From contig JAMXIF010000032.1 of NCBI GenBank assembly GCA_028583685.1, positions 8,724,480 through 8,788,479 on the forward strand: a DNA stretch of 64,000 bases, given 5' to 3'. The notes below the pieces were generated by a model. It saw only the letters and a list, made by a program, of their open reading frames with translations, had not been told where the DNA came from and searched no databases. Positions within the stretch are counted from its first letter, which is position 1. The number at the start of each line of letters is the position of its first letter. Made by a program: the position numbers and the translations under genes. Positions 12,680-23,095 of the stretch are shown here, one piece after another. The stretch comes from Petaurus breviceps papuanus. Its lineage: Eukaryota > Chordata > Mammalia > Diprotodontia > Petauridae.

Positions 12680-12850
12680 GGACGGCTAGGTGTCCCAGTG
12701 AATAGAGCACTGGCCCTGGATTCAGGAGGACCTGAGTTCAAATCCTGCCTCAGACACTTAATGCTTACTAGCTGTGTGACATTGGGCAAGTCACTTAACT
12801 CCAATTGCCCTACCTCCCCCCCTCCAAAAAAAAATTAACAAACAAAACAA
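12680..12850 (+). mobile_element. Marsupial tRNA-derived SINE
   Basis: Head 'gacggctaggtgtcccagtg', tail 'cttaactccaattgccctac' followed by an A-rich run. Confidence 0.85.
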
Positions 12851-12975
12851 CACTATGATCCTATGATCTCTAAGTCCCTTCTATCTATGAATGTGTAATA
12901 AAGAGAGTCTATATAGTACTTTAAAGTTTAGAAAAGCACTGGCTCTGAAAAGAATTGAGAAAATTCATTGGGGTT

Positions 12976-13133
12976 GGGGCGGCCAGGTGGCACAGTGAAT
13001 AAGAGCACTGGCTCCAGTGTCAGGATGACCTGGGGATCGAATCTGGGCTCAGATACTTAGCACCCACCCAGAAACACCTGGCCATGTAACCTTGAGCAAG
13101 TTACTTAACCCCAAATGCTTTTTAAAAAAAAAA
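12976..13133 (+). mobile_element. Marsupial tRNA-derived SINE
   Basis: Head 'ggggcggccaggtggcacag'. GAAAATTCAT flanks both ends and fits a target-site duplication. Confidence 0.85.
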
Positions 13134-13354
13134 TGAAAATTCATCAGGGTGGAGGGAGGCGCTATGGGTATGTATCAGTAAATACACTTTAAGACTTGGT
13201 TGATGTTTTGGTCAGTTTGCTGGACTACTTTTTTCCCTTCTCTCTTTTGTATTACATAAGCTGACTTTTCTGGGTGGGAAGGAAAAGAATATACTATGGG
13301 GGAGAGGGGGAGAAGGTAAAGTAAAAACAAGAGAGACCAACTTAGGAAAAATAA

Positions 13355-13565
13355 AGCCTAGGGGGGTAGCTATGTGGTTCAGTGAATAGATCACCAGTCC
13401 TGGAGAACCTGAGTTCAAATTGGGCCTCAGACACTTAACACGCCCCCACACACACACATACATACACACAAACTAGCCATGTGACCTTGGGCAAGTCACT
13501 TAACCCCAATTGCCCTATCCCCCCTCCAAAAAGAAAAAATAATAAAGCAAAAAAAAAAAAAAGCC
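13355..13565 (+). mobile_element. Marsupial tRNA-derived SINE with internal CA run
   Basis: Head 'ggggggtagctatgtggttc', a short (CA) expansion at 13447-13470, tail 'cttaaccccaattgccctat' and poly(A). Confidence 0.85.
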
Positions 13566-13739
13566 TATTAAGTACAATGATCTCCTGAAGCTGAATTGTT
13601 CTTCTAGTGTTCAGATGAGGAAATGGTCACACAGTCAGTATCAGTTGGGATTTGAAACCAAGATTACTGATTCCAGGTCCACTGTTCTTTCTTTAAATCT
13701 CAGCTAAGTCCCACTTGTTATTTTGGGTGTCTTGTACAT

Positions 13740-13890
13740 TATTTTCGGGTTGTCTCCCCCGTTAAACTATAAATCCCTTGAGAGGTGAGACTGAGTTTTT
13801 TGGGTTTGGGATATTCTTTGTATCCCCAGCATTTAGCACAATGCCTGGAATGTAGCAGACACTTAACAAATGTTATTTGATTGATTGATG
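13740..13890 (+). mobile_element. L2 LINE 3' end
   Basis: Matches the L2 tail: 'aaatcccttgagaggtgaga', '...tatccccagcatttagcaca', 'tgcctggaatgtagcagaca'. Confidence 0.7.
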
Positions 13891-14014
13891 GTGGTAACAC
13901 ACTACTTCTTATGCCTACATACATACTAACACGTTTATAAGCACATACACAAGCAGCAAAGTGTTCTCTCATCTCCCGCTTGTCACATTTAGGACTTAAG
14001 CAGCAAATAGATGT

Positions 14015-14180
14015 TCCTAGGTGGTCCTGGCTATTAGAGTCAGAAGGTCTGAGTTCAAGTGCCTAACCTTCTACTTCCTATCTGTCAATTCTTTCCTGAG
14101 CCTCTGGATTCCTTCTCTGAAATGAGAAGATTGCACCAGATGACCTCGTAGAATCCTTGCCCGTTCTAACTCAATGACTC
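14015..14180 (+). mobile_element. MIR-like fragment
   Basis: Shows 'gtcagaaggtctgagttcaa' through '..cctgagcctctgga'. Confidence 0.5.
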
Positions 14181-14199
14181 TGATTGTTGGCATCTGGGA

Positions 14200-17100
14200 T
14201 CTCATTCTATCCACCAAAACGAATTTTTAAAAATGAAAAACCAGCTGGTCCCAGTCTGCTGCAGCGTTAGTAATCATATCGAAAAGATCACCATGGTAGA
14301 GGATTGGCGCCTCAGAAGCTTACCTTCCAAGGAAGCCTCTCTGATGGCTACGTGAGGAAAAGTATGAAAACTTCAGGGACCAGACATGTTCCCTGGCTGA
14401 TGTTTACAGAAAGAGGAAAGAGGGGCTGGAACTTTGAGTCTAGGTCCTGCCTAAATGGACTAATGGAAAAGCTAATTGTTGTTCCTTCATTAATCTTGTT
14501 AGCCTAGGGGTGCCAGATAGCTAAGGCTTATAATGACCTCCTCTCACTGACTGCCCTCCCTGCCACGGAAACCCCCGAATTCAGATCATTCATCAAAAGG
14601 AGAAAGAGGAGGAGGGCTTTTGGGGATGAAGCCAGGTGCTGGTGCTTCCTTGAGTTTCAGGCTGCTCTGTTGGCTAAGTTGGGAAGTGAGCAGAGTTCAG
14701 TAGAGCAGGTTATAGGGGAGGGAGACTCCTTGTGCTGAGGCAATAAGGCAAGAAGCTGGCTATGAAAGTGTGGGCCTGGGATAACTGCAAGCCTTTGGCT
14801 GGGCTTTTCCTAGAGTTCAGATCCAACACCATTTCCCCCCTGCCTCCCAATTCTATTCCAAGATAAGCTGCTGCCATTTTAAGGTATGAATCTTTCATTC
14901 TTTCCTTCTTTTGTCAATAAAAAAAAAAAGACTGGAGTGTATGAAGTACCACAGCTTTAGGGAGCCTGTATCACATCTCTTAGAGGCCCCAGTGTTTTAC
15001 AAACTGCATAACTGTGCTGCATAAATACAGGTTTATTATTATGCACAAGGTCCAACATCTCTGTGGAGAATGTCCACTTTAAAGAGCCTCTCCTCAAATT
15101 TTCCTAGAACATTTTGGCTGGTTCGATTCATCCTTGTATTACATTTAGCCATCTCTAAAGGCCTATGCTCCCTTAGACCATAAATTCCTTAAAAGCAGGG
15201 TCTAGGTTCTGGCAGGGGAAAGTTGGTACAATCTCCTTTGAGTGACCAGGATTAAGATTATATATATGTCCCATCCCAGCTTCGAGTTATAGACCTTGAA
15301 ACTGGGAACAAAATAGAGGAAGAATGTCTGATACCAATGGGACAAGCCATGCTTCTGAATAGCTCTGAACAAGGAGGTAGGGGTAGAAATGGTAGAGATG
15401 TATGACAGTGTTGGCATCCAGTGAGCATTGCAACAGTAGGGGATTTAGGATGAAGTAGCTATGGAGTTAGTAAGTGGAGTTAGAAAGTGTTCATGGACCT
15501 AGATGAGGAAACTGAGAAGTAAAATGACTTGCCTAAGGAGTAGATAGAGTTCCAAATAGTCCCAAAGCTGGTACTATCTACTATACCATTTTCTAAGATG
15601 TCCCAGGATTTAGTCTCTGGTGAAGAAAGAGGGCTAGCAAGGCAGATGGAGAAAAAAACCTTCCCCTCCTTTGCCAGGTGCCCCCCTCCCTTAAGTTTAG
15701 CTTCAGTTCAACTTTTCTCACCTTAACCATATTACAACCTACGATTCCCATTACCTGCCCCTCATACACACTAGATCTTCTCATCTCACTTTTTATTCCT
15801 GTAAATTGACGTCAGCCCTGCTGAATCATGAAGCTGAGGTTTTCAAGCAAAAAAAAAAAAAATCTGTTAGGGCAGAGAAGCCACATGGGCCCCTTGCATC
15901 TTCCTCCTCTTCAATGATGGTATTTTTAATGGGGAGCACAAGATTTCAGTTTTGGCAGCACATTAAAGAAACCAGCTGGTCACATGTTGGCTTTTTGCTG
16001 GGCCTTTTTTTATACACAGCAATTTCTAAATATTCAGTCTATAAAATAATGCCCTTAAAGCTATTTTCCTTACCCTTAAAAATCCCAATTCCCCTCCCCC
16101 CCTCCTAAATGGGCATTATAAATAATTAGATCCCTGTGCATGGCCTTCACTCTGGTCTCCTTCAGAAAACCTTTGAGTCCATGCTCAAGCTTCTCACCTG
16201 GAGACTAAGAAGCAGAAAGTTCACTAATCACTCCCCTCCCCCCGGAGCACCCCTCCTTCTCATCCCCCAGGACAAGAACCCTGGAACATTGGGGGGAGAA
16301 TTGGAAACAAACAAAATAGCTCAGGCTCCCAAGAGAAGCCCTTTAGACAAGATGTCAGCTCTTTCTCTACCACTCCCCACTTATTAAAATGGGTCAACTT
16401 GAGAAAGCTTTAAGAGATCCTAAATCTTCTCTGGCCACTCTTAACCTTTGAGCCTGAAACCTATTTAATCCAAAAGCATGCCACAGCGACTCTTGCTCTC
16501 CAGCCCCAAAGCTAATTTCATGGCGCACTTTACAGTTTGAAAGGTATTATTAAATATTAGGACACTACATTATAAACATGTCGAAGGCTCCAGAGGGCCA
16601 TTTTAACTTTCAAAAATGAAGTGAAATGCAGCATAAAGCCTGCTTAACCCCAAACCCTAAAATGACTCAATTAACAGCTCTCTGTATTGCTGAGCTTGCT
16701 GGTTCCCAGCACCAGCCATTCATCAGATTCTAATTTCCTGGATCACTACAGCCCCCCACAACCTAGACCTCAGACACATACACACTCCCTACGAGAAGCT
16801 GCTGTTGATACAGGCAGTAGGTTTTGAGTGGCCATTTCCAAACCTCAGTCCCTTTCCCTTGGCTCCTCTGCCATTGTTTAAAAAAGTTACCCTGAACAAA
16901 AATGTTGAGTCAATGCAGAGGTACAGAAGAAGCTAGACTATGCCCTTGTCCCCATCCCAGAATTCTGTAGAAATCATTCTACTCTTACCCGAAGCTTAAA
17001 CATCGTATGGGATCTTTTGAACCAGTCAGCAGGATTTTTTTCACCTGATAGTTGAGGTGGTTTATAGAACTATTAAGGACGACCCTAGTTAATTCAACCA

Positions 17101-17360
17101 TTTAAGTTAGCTGTCAAAATCTCGTATTTTCAGGGTATTAGACCAGATCCAAGGATTCTGCTTAGCGTTCATAGTACCCTTCAATTTGTTCTTCTCAAAG
17201 ACTTTGGTGTCTTTAGGGCATTTGAGGAAGCAGCCCCAGGACAAATGACCATTACTAGTGTTTATTCTATCAGGATCCCTTCCAATCCATCCCCAGAAAC
17301 TCTCTGAAGGCAGACTAACTCCAAGGTAATGAACACATCAGAAATGTTTCACCTTTTTGT
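14200..17360. other. Repeat-poor intergenic DNA 3' of SOCS1
   Basis: Unlike most of the window this 3.1 kb holds few recognisable repeats. The stretch 15.8-16.8 kb has AT-rich, motif-dense sequence of the type often conserved among mammals. No coding signal is seen. Confidence 0.35.
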
Positions 17361-17386
17361 TTAAAAAAAAAACTTTTATAATAAAG

Positions 17387-17392
17387 TTTATT
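17387..17392 (-). promoter_or_regulatory. SOCS1 polyadenylation signal (AATAAA)
   Basis: This is a canonical AATAAA about 430 nt after the SOCS1 stop codon, giving a 3'UTR of about 450 nt, close to that of other mammals. The 3'UTR is CT-rich and has A-runs near 17768 on the plus strand. Confidence 0.7.
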
Positions 17393-17818
17393 ACATTATT
17401 TTCTTTTAAAAATATAAAATAATAAGTTTCTGCATAGCAGAAAAATTAGGCCAGAGACCCCAAACCCCTGGTTTGTGCAAAGATATTTGATGTTTGTAAA
17501 CATGAGGAGGGAAGGGAGTAAGTGTACAGGTCCCTGTCCCAAATACATTAAAATAATAGAAAAATAAATGGGCCTCAATAACCCCTGAGGCAGGAGGGAA
17601 GAAGCGCCCAGACAGTGGGACAACCCCACCCAAGGACATTCCTTCCTGGGGAGGGGGGTTTGCTTTCTTCTTTTTTTCAGCCATTCCCACCAAATCAGCC
17701 TCAATTCCCTCTTACTGCCATGCCCCCTACCCAAGAGAAAAACAAAACCAATACCCCCCTCCCTCAAAAAAAAAAAAAACAACCATAGTTAATGCTGCCA
17801 CCACATTCTTCCATCTTT

Positions 17819-18490
17819 TCATATCTGGAAAGGAAAAGACTTCAGGTAGTCCTTAAGGACAGGATTTAGGGGAATCTTGCCCAAGTTGTCCCTTCCAAAG
17901 GTGGCTATGATGTTCTTTCGACACAGCTCCTGCAGGGGTCGTACCCTTAGTTGTCGCAGGGGGGTCACCAACATTTTTCGGGGAGAGTTCAGGTAATGTT
18001 CCAGCAGCTTGAAGAGGCAGTCGAAGGTCTCCCGGCTGCCATCCAGGTTGAATCGACCAGCCTGGAAGTTGACCCGGATGCTGGTGGGCCCTGAAGCCAT
18101 CTTAACACTGATGGCAAAAAAACAGTTTTTCTGCCGGCTATCCCGGACCAGGAAGGTCCCCACCGGCTCAGCCTTGAGTTTCTCATGGGCCACGTTCACA
18201 CTCAGAGGTCCCCAGTAGAAGCCACAGGCATCCAGCAGGGCGCTGGCTCGGGTGATGCTGAAGTAGTCCGCCTGGGAGCGGAAGGTTCGGAAGTGAGTGT
18301 CCCCCTGTCCCTGGGTCGTCGCCGCCAGGGCCACCGCACCATGCTGAGGGGCCAGGCCGTGTTGGGGTCTGGGCTGCGGGCTGGGATGTTCCCGGCCAGC
18401 CCGGTGGGACGGAGAAGGAGAAGGGTTGAGTCTTCTTCTTGTGTCTGCTTTAACTGCATTGTCGGCTGCCACCTTACTGTGTGCTACCAT
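17819..18490 (-). CDS. SOCS1: Suppressor of cytokine signaling 1, complete 223-aa coding exon
   Basis: SOCS1 is a feedback inhibitor of JAK-STAT signalling. It blocks JAK kinase activity through its kinase inhibitory region and recruits an Elongin B/C-Cullin5 ubiquitin ligase through its SOCS box. Seen here: N-terminus [13 protein letters not shown], a Pro/Ser-rich linker (about 22-62), the inhibitory region [12 protein letters not shown] at 64-75, an SH2 domain from about 90 to 175 with the phosphotyrosine-binding Arg in FLVRDS (R116), and a C-terminal SOCS box (about 185-223) with PLQELC and the Cullin5-type IPLNP motif, ending SFPFQI. The whole coding region is one exon, as in other mammals. 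At 223 aa it is slightly longer than human (211), the extra length lying in the N-terminal linker. The start is fixed by the conserved MVAH and by an upstream-ORF stop two bases before it. The reading frame shows no damage, and synteny with TNP2/PRM agrees. Confidence 0.98.
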   Translation of the reverse strand: MVAHSKVAADNAVKADTRRRLNPSPSPSHRAGREHPSPQPRPQHGLAPQHGAVALAATTQGQGDTHFRTFRSQADYFSITRASALLDACGFYWGPLSVNVAHEKLKAEPVGTFLVRDSRQKNCFFAISVKMASGPTSIRVNFQAGRFNLDGSRETFDCLFKLLEHYLNSPRKMLVTPLRQLRVRPLQELCRKNIIATFGRDNLGKIPLNPVLKDYLKSFPFQI

Positions 18491-19630
18491 TCTACAGACT
18501 GGGCCAGCCTGTGGGGTCGCCCATAGCGTCCGGCGGCGGGCACGGGCTCCACTCCAGCAGCAGCTACTCTGAAATCCCAGACAGAAGGGCAGAGAGAGAC
18601 AGGGAAAGAAAGAGAGAGGCAGAGTGAGTGGGGAACATTTCCTGAGCGCAGGCAGCCAGGCGGGGCTGTGCTGGACAGTGTGCCAAGCACAGAGTCTGCC
18701 CTAGGTTGGGGTATCCCTGTAGGAGGTTTGTGCGCTCCGCTCCTGGTCCACGGGTGGCAGAGGATGGGGATGCCAATGCTCATCTAAGCTGGAGAAGAGC
18801 CTGGGGAGCAAGCCTGCTGTCTCTCTGCAGGATGGCTTAAGCAGAGGGGAGGGGGTGGGCTGGGCTGCTGTGTACAGTACAAACATCTATATCTTTAGAT
18901 TACGGCAAGTGTCCTGGAGCCTGAGAGGTGCCCTCTCCCTGGCTCCCACCCCCCATTCCCTGGCCACAAGCCCAGACCTTCCTCTCATCGCTCGTCGCCC
19001 CCCCCTGCTGGCTAATAAGATGCAAGACAGCTTGTTCTGGGACAGTTCTTGAAAATCAGCGGGGGGGAAAACTCCCAATTTTCACACAGCTAGCTAGCTG
19101 CCTTTAAGGGGGGCAGGCCCGATGGGGGCCATGGGCCCCGTAGCAGGGTTCTCTCAGTCTTCCTGCAGAATGTTGTACAGGGACCACAGAGGCCAGGAGC
19201 TAAGGAACGATGCGCACTGGCAACCATCACCTCCCCCCCCCCCCCCCCAACCCGCCACCGGGACTCTGCGGACAAGGGGACCAGGAGGGTCCGAGGGATG
19301 GCCCACAACTCAGGAGACCCTGCGGCCAAGGCTGGAATGCGGACAGGCCAGGAGCCCCAGCCCTCCGGCTCCCGGCAGGAGAAGGTACCCAGCCATCCCT
19401 GTGCCCGGCCCCCCGGTCCCGGGCTGGCGATCCCGCTCCTAAGTGCCCCGCACGGGGCGCACGGCGGGAGGAGAGCACGGAGACCCCCCGGCTCTAGGAC
19501 CTCCCTCCCTCCCCAGGGTCCAGCGGCTCCTGGCGCCCCTGGTTCCAGCTCACCTGGTTCCCAGGCGGGTGGGCGCGGCTCGGCGCCGCGGGCGGGGCGG
19601 CGGGGGAGCTCCGGGGCCGCTCAGGCGCAT
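18484..19630 (-). promoter_or_regulatory. SOCS1 upstream ORF 1, spliced and overlapping the SOCS1 start
   Basis: If exon 1 (to 19554) is joined to exon 2 (from 18568), the ATG at 19630 opens a 53-codon frame with no earlier stop. It runs past the SOCS1 ATG (18490) and stops at TAG 18486-18484, in a different frame from SOCS1. Upstream AUGs that repress SOCS1 translation are established for mouse and human. Here the frame follows directly from the sequence, while the splice sites are predicted. Confidence 0.6.
18492..18524 (-). promoter_or_regulatory. SOCS1 upstream ORF 2 (10 codons)
   Basis: A second ATG in the leader part of exon 2 opens the short frame [10 protein letters not shown], with its TAG ending two nucleotides before the SOCS1 start. 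The tight spacing would allow re-initiation or reduce flow to the main start. It lies inside upstream ORF 1 in another frame. Confidence 0.65.
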
Positions 19631-19690
19631 AGTCCGGGGCTGGGAGCCAGTGCAGCTGCTGTAGCCGCAGCTCCCGTCTGCTCCGCGCAC
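19554..19690 (-). other. SOCS1: SOCS1 non-coding first exon (predicted)
   Basis: On the minus strand a good donor (CAG|GTGAGC, exon ending at 19554) pairs with an acceptor after a long pyrimidine tract (TTTCAG|AGTAGC, exon 2 starting at 18568). This gives an intron of about 985 nt just upstream of the coding exon, the architecture known for mammalian SOCS1. The 5' end near 19690 is inferred from a TATA-like TTTAAAT at 19707-19716. Exon 1 contains one ATG (19628-19630), which opens an upstream ORF. Confidence 0.7.
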
Positions 19691-19706
19691 AGCGCAGGGC
19701 GCAATC

Positions 19707-19716
19707 TATTTAAATC
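19707..19716 (-). promoter_or_regulatory. SOCS1 TATA-like element
   Basis: On the minus strand the AT-rich core ATTTAAATAG stands alone in the GC-rich island about 80 nt upstream of the exon-1 ATG. It would set a start site near 19685. Confidence 0.5.
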
Positions 19717-19789
19717 TCCGAGGTTCGGAGGCTGCCTGGCGTGGGGAGGGGCCGGCGGGAGGCGGGGTCCGGAGCTCCTCCCCTCGGGC

Positions 19790-19799
19790 TTTCGGTTTC
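19790..19799 (-). promoter_or_regulatory. IRF-type element (GAAANNGAAA) in the SOCS1 promoter
   Basis: The minus strand reads GAAACCGAAA, a full match to the IRF/ISRE half-site pair, about 75 nt upstream of the TATA-like element. Interferon-gamma induction of SOCS1 through IRF1 at such elements is established in mouse. Its use here is inferred. Confidence 0.6.
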
Positions 19800-20394
19800 T
19801 ATTCCGGAGGGGAGGAAGCAACGCCCCACTCCCGCCCCGCTCCGGCCCCCTCCAGCTCCAGCCCTCGGAGCCTATTCCTTTCTCCCCGTGGGTCTGCACG
19901 GGCTCTATTTTCCGGACATCCTTAAGGCCCGCCGGTCCGCCTCTCAGCCCCGACGCCCTTCATGCCAGCGCCACCCCCCGTGCCTCCTCCGACTCGAGTC
20001 AGCGCCCCGCACGACCGCTGCGCGCTTGCCGCCGCCGGAACCCCGCTCCCTCGGCCCAGTTCCTCCTGCTTCCCAGGAAGCTGATGCTCTTAACCACAGA
20101 GTTCAGAGGAATTTCTCGGGGGGGAGAGTCTTAACCCAACTGCACATGTATTAGTTCCTCGGAAAATGGGTGTGGCGAGGGGTGGGGGCCGGGCTTGGCT
20201 GGATCCCCAGAGCCGGCTTTCGGAGTCCTGACCCACCCGGCTCCAGCCCGGGACAGCCGAAGGCTCCCGGAGTCCCGGCTCGGGACTAGGCACCGGAGCT
20301 TCGGCGGACGCTGTGGTTAGACCGCGGGGCAATCTTGCAGCAGCAGGGGTTCCCGGGAGCCGGGATGACACACGTATTTGTCCTTCCCCCGATG

Positions 20395-20460
20395 CGGCTT
20401 AATTCATCAAACATTTATGGAGCGCCTACTATGTGCTAGGCCCCACGTTAGGAAGAAAGG
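20395..20460 (+). mobile_element. Ancient mammalian repeat head fragment
   Basis: Contains 'ttatggagcgcctactatgt' and 'gctaggcc', the same family as at 40905. Confidence 0.45.
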
Positions 20461-20704
20461 GCAACAGAGGAGGAAACGAAACTGGCTTTGCCACGCTGCA
20501 ATTCGCGGGCCTAGATCGTGTTCATGCTCTCCAGCGCTATAGAAACGCGAACTGTTATCGATCACCCTTGAAGCTGTTGCTTGGGGAGACTGGCAGCTGA
20601 GCCAAGGACCTGCCTCTCCTCTCCGAGTCTGAGCTTCCTGCTTGCCCACTCAACACTCCTTTCCCCCTCCTTAAGTTAGGGTGATGGTCCCAAGGTTTGG
20701 GGGG

Positions 20705-20960
20705 GCCGAGGCGGTGTAATGGAAAGAACATCAGGGCTGGGGCTGGGTAGTGGAGAGACAGCAGATCTGAATTCAGGGGGGCTGCCTGTGAAATCTAAGG
20801 CAAGTCGCCTTACTTTTCTGACCTTCAGAGCCCGAATCTCTGATATGGAGATAACCAGTTCTGCAGTGTAGGGCTGTTGGGAGAATGGAATGTAAATACA
20901 ACATATGAAAGCCTTGGAAACTGAAACTCTGCACAAATATGTGTAATAGTGTTAATGGTG
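20705..20960 (+). mobile_element. MIR-like fragment
   Basis: Has 'gcagatctgaattcag', a 'ctgatatggagataacc' segment and the end 'gaatgtaaatacaa'. Confidence 0.5.
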
Positions 20961-21639
20961 GTCCTTGCTTAACACCAGACACGTCCCCTTTCCGTGCTTC
21001 TGTTGGGTAACACTCATTTTCCTCATCTGTAAAATTCTGGCTTTGAACTACTTCTAAGGTTTCTTCCAACACTAAACTTAGGAGCCTTTGGTCCTACCAA
21101 CTTGAACCTAGTTTTATAGGCCCAGCCCTTCTCTACACCCTGGGGCCCCTCCTTTCCAGATCTCCCCTCCAGCTGCTTCCTTAACAACAATCCTCCCCCC
21201 AAAAAAGAATTTTTTATATATATATATATCCCAGCTTTGGTCTTGTGATTATGCAATTTTCATGGTCACAGTTTCAAAAGGGATGACCTTGTTTTCTGAA
21301 CCCAAAATTGGACCATATAAGTTAACAATTCTTTTTTTTTTAAACGTGAATGGGCCAAAATATCGGAAATTTAGAAGAGTCTCTGAAAATACTAGATGTA
21401 TGCTACTGATGAAATCCCTAAGGTTTGTGTTGGGAGTTGGGAATGGTGGAACAATGATTTTCTTCATTTACTTACTGGAAAGTCTGCACAGACCAATTCC
21501 CCACCCCCACCTTCCAACCAGGAAGAAGGGGGAGGGGAGGGATTCTTCCAGCTAATCAGAAATGTGAGAAGGTTAGTAAACTATTTGGTGCTTCAAACAA
21601 AAACCATCTTGGACAAGACTTCCTCCTACAGAGAGAAAA

Positions 21640-21990
21640 GCACCAGCTCTGTAGTCAGTGGACCTGGGTCCAAACCAAGAAAATAATTTAATCTCCCTGG
21701 GTTTCTCATTTGTATAGTGGGGGTTTGGACTAAATGATCTCTTATATCCCCTCTAGTTTTACAAATATGCCTATTATCTCAGCTAACCTATTTCAAGGAG
21801 GCTGCTTCGAGGAATTGAATTCACACATGTCATACGGTAGACCATGCTTCCAGGTTGAGTCAGATTGGGATTCTTGTCCTGTCTTTGTCACTAACTAGTT
21901 ATGTGACCACTGACAAACCATTCTAATACTATGAAATTCGGTTTCCTCCTCCTCATCTGTCAAATGAAGATAAAATAGTGTGACCAGTTT
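21640..21990 (+). mobile_element. Two MIR-like fragments
   Basis: Copies at about 21640-21760 and 21830-21990, each with a 'gggtccaaacc'- or 'gtcactaact'-type core and a 'cctc..ctgtcaaatgaagat' 3' part. Confidence 0.5.
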
Positions 21991-22044
21991 TTCCTTTGTG
22001 GAAACCATGCCCCCAAGCATTATTGACAAGGAAAAAATGTTCTT

Positions 22045-22208
22045 TCTTTTTTTCCTTTTTGGAGGGGAGAAGGCAGGGTAATTGGGGTTAAGTGACTTGC
22101 CTAAAGTCACACAGTAAGTGTCAAGTGTCTGAGGTTATATTTGAACTCAGGTCCTTCTGACTCCAGAGCCAGTGCTATATTCACTGTGCCACCTAACTGC
22201 GTGTCTCT
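22045..22208 (-). mobile_element. Marsupial tRNA-derived SINE
   Basis: Reverse copy, from the T-rich tail through 'gtaattggggttaagtgact' to 'ttcactgtgccacctaactg'. Confidence 0.85.
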
Positions 22209-22226
22209 CCCCCCCCCCCCCCCCCC
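22209..22226. repeat. (C)18 homopolymer
   Basis: Uninterrupted C run at the SINE head end. Confidence 0.95.
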
Positions 22227-22239
22227 GCAAGTCCTTTCT

Positions 22240-22760
22240 GCACAAAAATATTGCTAGGAACACTATTTGTAATAGCTAAGAGGAAACGAATAAAAACGGA
22301 CCAGTGAAATGTCCATTAATGGGGGACCAGCTGAACAAATTACACTATTTGCATGTAATAGAATTTTATTACAGTATAACAAATCTGATGAATTCAAAGA
22401 ATCCAGAGAAATACAGGAAAACTTATAAAAGCAGTATCAACTACTCTAACAAGCCAGGATCAAAGGAACAACATTGATTCCAACTACATAACTATAATTG
22501 TAAGGCCAATAATTACCCAATCAACTACATAACTCCAGCTAATCTGTGTTATAAAAACAAAAAAAAGTCAAAAAGGATATAGGTTCAGTTATGTGAATTA
22601 ACGAAGCAATGAATATCCAAAGTGGATGGACCTGTCTCTAATCTTCTAAAGTCACTTAGATTTTGTTTGTTCTCCTGCATTCCTGTAATTCTTTTCTTTC
22701 CCCTTATGCTTTTGAAGAGAAAACCCAGCTGGATTGCCTTTCTTGAAATGACAAGGTTCT
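22240..22760 (+). mobile_element. LINE-1 ORF2/3' fragment
   Basis: Shows 'atttgtaatagctaagagga', '...tgtccattaatgggg' and 'gaattttattacagtataac', the C-terminal L1 ORF2 region. The 3' boundary is uncertain. Confidence 0.55.
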
Positions 22761-22879
22761 GACTACTCATGTCAAGTATCACTTTCTACATCATCTTTCC
22801 ACTTTCTTGGTCCCTCCAACCCTTACTGCCCTCCTTCTGAAAACTTCCCTGAATTTAATTTGTTTATATCCATATAGAT

Positions 22880-23095
22880 CTATTAAGTGGCACAATGGAT
22901 AGAGTGCTGGCCTTGAAGTCAGGAAGACCTGAGTTCAAATCCAGCCTTAGACACTAGCTGTTGAGTTTATCTGTGAAATGGGGGTGATAATACCTGCCTC
23001 CCAGCATTGCTGTGAGTATAAACAGAGATAATATTTGTAAAGTACTTTAAGTGGTCAAGGCTCTCAAGCCTTAGGGTGCTATGTAAATACTATTA
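22880..23095 (+). mobile_element. MIR/tRNA-type SINE
   Basis: Head 'taagtggcacaatggataga', body 'tgagttcaaatccagcctta', then a MIR-like 3' part ending 'tatgtaaatactattatt'. Confidence 0.65.

Larger units (their letters stand above)
19090..20370. promoter_or_regulatory. CpG island over the SOCS1 promoter and first exon
   Basis: This is by far the most GC-rich, CpG-dense stretch of the window, falling off sharply on both sides. It covers predicted exon 1 and the promoter. Human SOCS1 likewise has a CpG island. Several long open frames inside it on both strands reflect base composition only. Confidence 0.85.

Noticed and set aside
1-17000. CLEC16A 3' exons
   Set aside because: No frame here resembles CLEC16A; the left flank reads as intergenic repeats and unique non-coding DNA.
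17396-17782. 128-codon minus-strand frame downstream of SOCS1
   Set aside because: It lies within the SOCS1 3'UTR, before the poly(A) signal; no domain is visible.
19298-20134. 278-codon open frame on the plus strand opposite the SOCS1 first exon
   Set aside because: It lies entirely in the CpG island, has low-complexity Pro/Arg/Ala composition, and several overlapping frames are open at once on both strands, as expected from GC-rich DNA.
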